From: Cyanobacteria bacterium HKST-UBA02
Lineage (GTDB): Bacteria > Cyanobacteriota > Vampirovibrionia > Obscuribacterales > Obscuribacteraceae
Assembly (NCBI GenBank): GCA_020431945.1
Contig: JAGQHH010000072.1
Coordinates: 1 to 9,142, forward strand
Reading direction: 5' to 3'
DNA: 9,142 nucleotides
Of this stretch, positions 5,879 to 9,142 are shown piece by piece (the first letter of the stretch is position 1; the number at the start of each line of letters is the position of its first letter). A program made the translations under genes and the position numbers. The notes below the pieces were generated by a model. The model was not told the origin of the DNA. It was given only the letters and a program-made list of their open reading frames with translations, and did no database searches.

Positions 5879-7180
5879 ATGAGACTGCTCGACCGATACA
5901 TTCTTGCCGAGTCCATGCAGTTGCTGCTCATCGGTGCAGTGGTCATTCTAGGGGTGTTCTTCGGAACCGTCGAGTTTCGAAACTGTCTCGATATGATGAA
6001 CGCTTTCGGACTGCCACTGCAAACGGTGCTTTCCGTGACTCTGCTGCAAATGCCGACAGGCATAGTTTACTGCCTCCCTGCCGGCGTCCTGGTCGCGACC
6101 ATGTTCTTGCTCATCCGCCAGCACAACGACTCCGAAATCATCGCTCTTGAAGTCTCGGGCGTGCCCCTCAGCCGGATTATGCTTCCCTATCTGGTGATGA
6201 GCATCGTCGCCTGCGCGTCCGTCTTTCTTCTGACCGAATTCGTCGCTCCGCAGGCGAGGCTTCTTTCCGAGAAAATGACGATGCTCGGTGTTTACGGTGC
6301 CGCCTGCCCCTTCTCAGCTCGCACTTCGATAACTCACGAGAAGGTCGATGGCAGTATCGACCAGCAGTTGCTCTTCGGCAGACCTCGCGGTAAGTTCCTG
6401 CAAGGCTTCGTGGCTCTCAAACACGGCGAAGCCGGCGCAATCAAGCTGATCTGGGCAGAAGAGGCGCAGTGGAAGTCCGGATACTGGAACCTCCGGAACG
6501 GTCGCGTATTCGACTTCTTCGGCAACGACAAGAACACCGGCTCATCGGACAAGCGCACCGGCTCATCGGACAAGCGCACCGGTTCATCGGACAAGCGCAC
6601 CGGCTCATCGGACAAGCGCACCGGCTCGTCTGGCAAGCGCACCGGCTCATCGGACAAGCGCACCGGCTCGTCTGGCAAGCGCACCGACGTCTCTGAAGCT
6701 GGAACCACAAAGTCCATACTCGCCGGCGACGTTTCCCATTCCAGCGGGGTTGGAGGAACTTTCGCCAGCATGAGCTATGGCGGCAACAAGTCCCTCATCT
6801 CTTGCATCCAGGCAGGTCCTCTTTCGCATCTCTCGAAAACGACATCGCAAATGAGGCAAGAACTGGACGAGCACGAGCGAGCCGGACGCCCGGTTCCTCT
6901 CGAGCTTCTCCTGCAGTATTACCGGCGGTTTTCCCATCCGATCAGTTGTGTTTTGCTTCTTCTGGCAGCGGCTCCCGTCGCGCTTCTTCGCAGTCGTCGC
7001 AGTCGCAGCACGGCGATTGTTTATGGAGGCGTGCTGGTGGTCGTCTACTTCGTCCTTCAGCAGGTAAGCCTTTCCCTGGCAATAAACGATAGGCTCTCGC
7101 CCATCGTCGGCGCCTGGCTTCCCAGCGGTCTACTCTGCCTTCTCGGTCTCGCCCTCACCGCCGTCATGCGCCGCCGCTGA
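5879..7180 (+). CDS. LptF/LptG-family (YjgP/YjgQ) lipopolysaccharide export permease
   Basis: Permease half of the Lpt transporter that, with LptB ATPase, extracts lipopolysaccharide from the inner membrane toward the periplasmic bridge. Seen: RLLDRYILAESMQLLL at the N-terminus, three N-terminal hydrophobic segments (about 12-30, 58-85, 100-122) with the family motif NDSEIIALEVSGVPLSRIMLPYL, then a periplasmic beta-rich region, then three C-terminal segments (about 355-372, 380-400, 410-428). The C-terminal block HPISCVLLLLAAAPVAL is also typical. GAGGG ends 4 bases before the ATG at 5879, so that start is preferred over the ATG at 5876. At 433 residues it is about 70 longer than E. coli LptF/LptG (about 360); most of the excess is a GSSDKRT repeat tract. 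I cannot tell LptF from LptG, and no second permease gene is present. The stop codon lies inside the next repeat array. Confidence 0.88.
   Translation: MRLLDRYILAESMQLLLIGAVVILGVFFGTVEFRNCLDMMNAFGLPLQTVLSVTLLQMPTGIVYCLPAGVLVATMFLLIRQHNDSEIIALEVSGVPLSRIMLPYLVMSIVACASVFLLTEFVAPQARLLSEKMTMLGVYGAACPFSARTSITHEKVDGSIDQQLLFGRPRGKFLQGFVALKHGEAGAIKLIWAEEAQWKSGYWNLRNGRVFDFFGNDKNTGSSDKRTGSSDKRTGSSDKRTGSSDKRTGSSGKRTGSSDKRTGSSGKRTDVSEAGTTKSILAGDVSHSSGVGGTFASMSYGGNKSLISCIQAGPLSHLSKTTSQMRQELDEHERAGRPVPLELLLQYYRRFSHPISCVLLLLAAAPVALLRSRRSRSTAIVYGGVLVVVYFVLQQVSLSLAINDRLSPIVGAWLPSGLLCLLGLALTAVMRRR
6530..6686 (+). repeat. Seven 21-bp tandem repeats (GSSDKRT) within the Lpt permease gene
   Basis: Units start at 6530, 6551, 6572, 6593, 6614, 6635 and 6656, with a 10-base partial at 6677. 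The consensus begins AAGCGCACCGGCTCATCGGA. Unit 1 encodes KNTGSSD; units 2-4 and 6 encode KRTGSSD; units 5 and 7 encode KRTGSSG. Units 4-5 (6593-6634) and 6-7 (6635-6676) are identical 42-base blocks, pointing to recent duplication. The 21-base period keeps the reading frame. The peptide is hydrophilic and basic, in the predicted periplasmic domain between membrane segments 3 and 4. Confidence 0.95.
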
Positions 7181-7298
7181 GCTTGTCCGTTCTTCCGCCA
7201 AGTGCTACCGCTGAGCCTGTCCGTTCTTCCGCCAAGTGCTGCCGCTGAGCCTGTCCGTTCTTCCGCCAAGTGCTCCGCTGAGCCTGTCCGTTCTTCCG
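7176..7298 (+). repeat. 34-bp direct repeat array overlapping the permease stop codon
   Basis: Copies begin at 7176, 7210, 7244 and 7277. Copies 1 and 2 are 34 bases and differ at two positions, copy 3 lost one base (33), and copy 4 keeps only about the first 22 bases. The shared core begins GCTGAGCCTGTCCGTTCTTC and is followed by a CCAAGTGCT-type spacer. The permease TGA (7178-7180) sits inside copy 1. The array fills most of the 142-base gap between convergent genes. No strong hairpin was seen, and units lack variable spacers, so it is not a CRISPR. Confidence 0.9.
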
Positions 7299-7322
7299 TC
7301 GTTCGTGCTGCTAATGGAATCT

Positions 7323-7937
7323 CTAGTGATGGCGCCCGAAGAACTTGCGGCTTCCGTATTCGTTGTAGCCACCGTAGGTGGTAGAGAACCCTCTGTTTTT
7401 CATGCGCTTTATATTGTCCGGTACGGCTTTGTTGCTGGTGCCTGTAGCGCTTGACTGGGCTGCCCCCGGCACGCCCCCGGGTATCAGTCCGGCACCGGGA
7501 ATCGCTCCTGCACCGGGTATCCCTCCTGCGCCGGGTATCGTGCCAACTCCGGCGACCCCTCCTGGTGCGCCTGGAGTAGCAGCCGCTGGTTCGGTGCCGT
7601 TGAATCGCTTCCACTTAGTGGTCCGATTGATGGCACTGTCGAGGACCAGGTCACCGTCAGTCACAGTGAACGAGCCGTTATCCTGGCGACCGGCGTCGGA
7701 CTTGAGCTGCCACTTACCGGCCGAGGCGCTCATGGTGCCCGACTCGACATGATGCCCTTCGCAAGTCGTATAGTATCTGCCATCTTGAAAGAGATGGAAC
7801 ACGAAAGGCTTCCCGTTGTCTCCGATCATGCTCCAGCGACCGGCGACCTTTTGCTCGATGTCAGCCATTGCTGGCAGACCTACGATTACCATTAAGGACA
7901 CAGTCAAAAGGGCAAACGCAAGAGAAAACTTGTTCAC
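7323..7937 (-). CDS. Exported protein with small beta-rich (lipocalin-like) domain and Gly/Pro repeat tail
   Basis: A 204-residue protein starting at GTG; a strong GGAGGTGA (7941-7948) just upstream decides the start. Seen: a signal peptide (MNKFSLAFALLTVSLMVIVGLPAMA) with an Ala-Met-Ala cleavage site, predicted cut after residue 25. Residues 30-112 alternate short strands and turns (GRWSMIGDNGKPFVFHLFQDGRYY, GKWQLKSD, GSFTVTDGDLVLD, TKWKRF), the pattern of small lipocalin-like or META-like beta domains; the exact family is uncertain. Residues 114-160 are Ala/Gly/Pro-rich with IPGAG repeats, and the tail is Tyr/Gly/Arg-rich (TTYGGYNEYGSRKFFGRHH). It is probably periplasmic or surface-located, function unknown. 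It converges on the Lpt permease gene across the 34-bp repeat array and diverges from the PLD-HTH gene, with a 22-bp tandem repeat upstream of its start. Confidence 0.85.
   Translation of the reverse strand: MNKFSLAFALLTVSLMVIVGLPAMADIEQKVAGRWSMIGDNGKPFVFHLFQDGRYYTTCEGHHVESGTMSASAGKWQLKSDAGRQDNGSFTVTDGDLVLDSAINRTTKWKRFNGTEPAAATPGAPGGVAGVGTIPGAGGIPGAGAIPGAGLIPGGVPGAAQSSATGTSNKAVPDNIKRMKNRGFSTTYGGYNEYGSRKFFGRHH
7461..7538 (-). repeat. 18-bp repeats encoding IPGAGx in the exported protein
   Basis: Tandem 18-base units encode IPGAGG, IPGAGA, IPGAGL, then degenerate IPGGVPGA (residues 134-159). This gives an elastin- or collagen-like flexible stretch, likely a spacer between the beta domain and the basic tail. 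Confidence 0.85.
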
Positions 7938-7962
7938 GGGTCACCTCCAAGAGTAATCAGTT

Positions 7963-8006
7963 TATCACGATCCTCAGAACTCACTATCACGATCCTCGAA
8001 TCTCAC
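7963..8006. repeat. 22-bp tandem direct repeat in a divergent promoter region
   Basis: Two adjacent 22-base copies (7963-7984 and 7985-8006) share TATCACGATCCTC and end in CTCAC, with 19 of 22 positions identical. They lie in the 187-base gap between the minus-strand exported protein and the PLD-HTH gene, 26 to 69 bases upstream of the former's GTG. A spacing of about two helical turns suits a paired DNA-binding site, so an operator is plausible; the regulator is unknown. Confidence 0.8.
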
Positions 8007-8112
8007 AAACCGACAAGCCATTGACACTATGTTCGATCTCGCGAAGAGCGCCGCCCGCCCGCGTCTGTACTTCCTCGGGTAGACTCGAGAAGTGCTTTCC
8101 GAATCGGATTAT

Positions 8113-8116
8113 GAGG
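8113..8116 (+). promoter_or_regulatory. Ribosome binding site that selects the start at 8125
   Basis: GAGG is 8 bases before the ATG at 8125. The alternative in-frame GTG at 8092 lacks a good site and lies at the end of a small potential hairpin (8070-8092), so the shorter protein is preferred. Confidence 0.45.
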
Positions 8117-8124
8117 ACACCACT

Positions 8125-8844
8125 ATGACCTTTCCATGCGTCAAGGTATTCACCGACCGGGACTTCTACGAGGCTTTCGTGAGTGATTTGAGCAATGCCA
8201 AAGCGCGAGTTATCTTTCAGAGCCCATTCGTGGCTATATGGCGTTTTCGGAATGTCAGACCTCATTTGCAGCGCTGTATCGAGCGCGGAGTGACTGTATG
8301 CGCCTTTTTGCAAGAGCCCGAACCTAACGACGACCATACGGTCTTCGATATGGGAGCAGATTCAATGCGGTCAGCCGGTATTCACGTTACTGTGCGGATT
8401 CGGAATCATGAGAAACTTGCAGTCATCGATGAAGCGATCTTCTGGGACGGAAGCTTGAATATCCTTAGCCATTCTCGAACTTCAGACCGCATGACCCGCT
8501 GGTTGAGCCGGGCAAAAGTCGATGAGGAGATCGAGCGCTACAAGTTGACGAATTGCATAGAGTGCCGCTCGCATTATCAGGAAGGTGACTCTCCCGAGGC
8601 ATTAGGAGAGCTTATAGGAAAGAGGAGAAGGGCTCTGGGACTGAAGCAGAAGGACCTCGCTCCGAGCGTGCAGCTTGGGCAGGAGATGCTGTCGAGAGTC
8701 GAGACCGGGCGCCGCGCGCTGAGCATTGAGGCGTACGGGCGCCTTGCGAGAAAGCTCAAGATGAGAGTCCGCCTGGTTCCGGAGTGCTTGCTTCCTTATA
8801 TCGACAAGCGCATCGCTCAGGTGATGGATGTGGATTTGGAGTAG
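8125..8844 (+). CDS. Phospholipase-D-like (single HKD) protein fused to C-terminal XRE-type helix-turn-helix
   Basis: A 239-residue protein from the ATG at 8125. Seen: residues 4-115 form a PLD-like domain. RVIFQSPFVA is the first strand, LQRCIERGVTVCAFLQ a typical helix-strand step, and HEKLAVIDEAIFWDGSLN the HKD motif: His95, Lys97 and Asp102 with GSLN at 109-112. Only one HKD is present, so an active site would need a dimer, as in the PLD-family nucleases Nuc and BfiI. Residues 159-213 (LGELIGKRRRALGLKQKDLAPSVQLGQEMLSRVETGRRALSI...) read as an XRE/Cro-type helix-turn-helix, including the recognition helix and the usual S-x-x-E-x-G-R/K end. No signal peptide or membrane segment is visible, so it is cytoplasmic. 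A DNA-targeted nuclease or a nuclease-derived regulator is inferred. It is a lone gene with repeats on both sides. Confidence 0.82.
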   Translation: MTFPCVKVFTDRDFYEAFVSDLSNAKARVIFQSPFVAIWRFRNVRPHLQRCIERGVTVCAFLQEPEPNDDHTVFDMGADSMRSAGIHVTVRIRNHEKLAVIDEAIFWDGSLNILSHSRTSDRMTRWLSRAKVDEEIERYKLTNCIECRSHYQEGDSPEALGELIGKRRRALGLKQKDLAPSVQLGQEMLSRVETGRRALSIEAYGRLARKLKMRVRLVPECLLPYIDKRIAQVMDVDLE

Positions 8845-8863
8845 CTTCCCCAATCGGTTCGAG

Positions 8864-8899
8864 TCGCTTCGCAATCGCTACCCAATCGCTTCGCAATCG
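8864..8899. repeat. Short CAATCG-rich direct repeats downstream of the PLD-HTH gene
   Basis: TCGCTTCGCAATCG occurs at 8864-8877 and 8886-8899, 22 bases apart, with a further CAATCG at 8851 and 8883. They immediately follow the PLD-HTH stop codon (8842-8844). Role unknown. Confidence 0.75.
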
Positions 8900-8918
8900 G
8901 CAATACGACGGATTCCAT

Positions 8919-9024
8919 ATGACTGTGAGATCAAGAAAAGTTTCAAAAAGATGATCTGAGAGGCATGCGGCAGAAGAAAAATGACTGTGAGATCAAGAAA
9001 GGCAAAAAAAAAATGATCTGAGAG
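8919..9024. repeat. 62-bp period tandem element forming twin hairpins
   Basis: Two copies (8919-8962 and 8981-9024) share ATGACTGTGAGATCAAGAAA at the left and ATGATCTGAGAG at the right, each 44 bases long with a 62-base period. In each copy AGATCA pairs with TGATCT around an 18-base A-rich loop, and an outer 6-base arm pairs across a 3x3 internal loop (GTG opposite GAG). Copy 1 uses ATGACT (8919-8924) with AGGCAT (8961-8966), one mismatch; copy 2 uses ATGACT (8981-8986) with AGTCAT (9023-9028), perfect. Confidence 0.85.
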
Positions 9025-9034
9025 TCATTTTTTT
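8977..9034 (+). terminator. Hairpin with T tract, probable intrinsic terminator of the PLD-HTH gene
   Basis: Stem arms AAAAATGACT (8977-8986) and AGTCATTTTT (9023-9032) enclose a 3x3 internal loop and the inner AGATCA/TGATCT stem (8990-8995 with 9014-9019). A run of seven T at 9028-9034 and another T run near 9043-9049 follow. The stem is AT-rich, so termination strength is uncertain. The A run on the left arm means the minus strand also ends in T, so it could act in both directions. Confidence 0.5.
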
Positions 9035-9097
9035 CCCTATGTCTTTTTTCCCGTATCAGGGATAATGGCGGCGGAAAACCTGGAGGACTAACGAACC

Positions 9098-9142
9098 ATG
9101 TCAGATGCTTCGACTTTGCTCGATTTGTTGCATGCGCCGGCA
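9098..9142 (+). CDS. Start of a gene running off the window
   Basis: The ATG at 9098 is preceded by GGAGGA (9082-9087), 10 bases upstream. The 15 visible codons read MSDASTLLDLLHAPA, open to the window end. A GATAAT at 9061-9066 could be its -10 box, but no clear -35 box was seen. Too little is visible to name a function. Confidence 0.6.
   Translation, partial: MSDASTLLDLLHAPA

Noticed and set aside
6334..6771. Minus-strand frame with EPVRLSD repeats opposite the Lpt permease repeats
   Set aside because: It is the reverse reading of the 21-bp repeat; the plus frame continues through recognised permease segments on both sides.
7176..7298. CRISPR-like array
   Set aside because: Cores are separated by a near-constant 12-base sequence rather than variable spacers, there are only four copies, and no cas gene is present.
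7057..7614. Minus-strand frame with EERTGSA-type repeats across the 34-bp array
   Set aside because: It overlaps two well-supported genes in other frames, and the 34-base period does not preserve frame, so the repeat peptide changes from unit to unit.
8021..8026. Perfect TTGACA as a -35 box for the PLD-HTH gene
   Set aside because: No TATAAT-like hexamer lies 16-18 bases downstream; the sequence there is GC-rich.
8070..8092. Small hairpin before the PLD-HTH gene
   Set aside because: CTTC-TCG pairs with CGAGAAG, but with a bulge and only seven pairs; too weak to call a regulatory element or terminator by itself.
7987..8337. Minus-strand frame of 116 codons over the PLD-HTH start
   Set aside because: It overlaps the PLD domain coding sequence, lacks a ribosome site, and shows no recognisable domain.

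Overview
The window looks like chromosomal DNA from a diderm (Gram-negative type) bacterium of moderately high GC. The evidence is an apolipoprotein N-acyltransferase followed directly by an LptF/LptG-type lipopolysaccharide export permease; both need an outer membrane to make sense. Genes are tightly packed, ribosome binding sites are AGGAG-like, and GTG starts are common. I cannot place the organism further from sequence alone. There are no rRNA, tRNA, transposase, integrase or CRISPR signatures, and no gap between genes exceeds 300 bases.

Layout. (1) 1-1961, plus strand: the 3' part of a gene whose first visible residues match the Gln/Cys-Trp active-site segment of papain-fold cysteine proteases, with a charged coiled-coil tail. 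It overlaps by GTGA with a second gene of unknown function. (2) 2074-2382, plus: a small exported protein with a calcium-binding-type DxDGDG motif and 22 consecutive serines. It converges with (3) 2386-2988, minus: an RDD-family membrane protein with an in-frame 33-bp duplication near its start. (4) 3144-7180, plus: a compact three-gene envelope operon of a multi-pass isoprenylcysteine-methyltransferase-like protein, lnt, and an LptF/LptG permease whose predicted periplasmic part carries seven GSSDKRT-type repeats. (5) 7176-7298: a 34-bp direct repeat array beginning on the permease stop codon. (6) 7323-7937, minus: an exported protein with a small beta-rich domain and IPGAG repeats. (7) 8125-8844, plus: a single-HKD phospholipase-D-like domain fused to a C-terminal XRE-type helix-turn-helix, with short tandem repeats on both sides. 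(8) 8845-9097: twin hairpins, the second ending in a T tract, then the start of another gene at 9098.

How the genes work together. The 3144-7180 block is the clearest unit. Lnt finishes lipoprotein maturation in the inner membrane and LptF/G helps extract lipopolysaccharide, so the leading methyltransferase-like gene probably also acts on a membrane or envelope substrate. The protease gene and its coupled partner form a second unit of unknown purpose. The PLD-HTH gene stands alone and looks like accessory DNA. A striking theme is the density of tandem repeats with different periods (18, 21, 22, 33, 34 and 62 bp), inside genes and between them.
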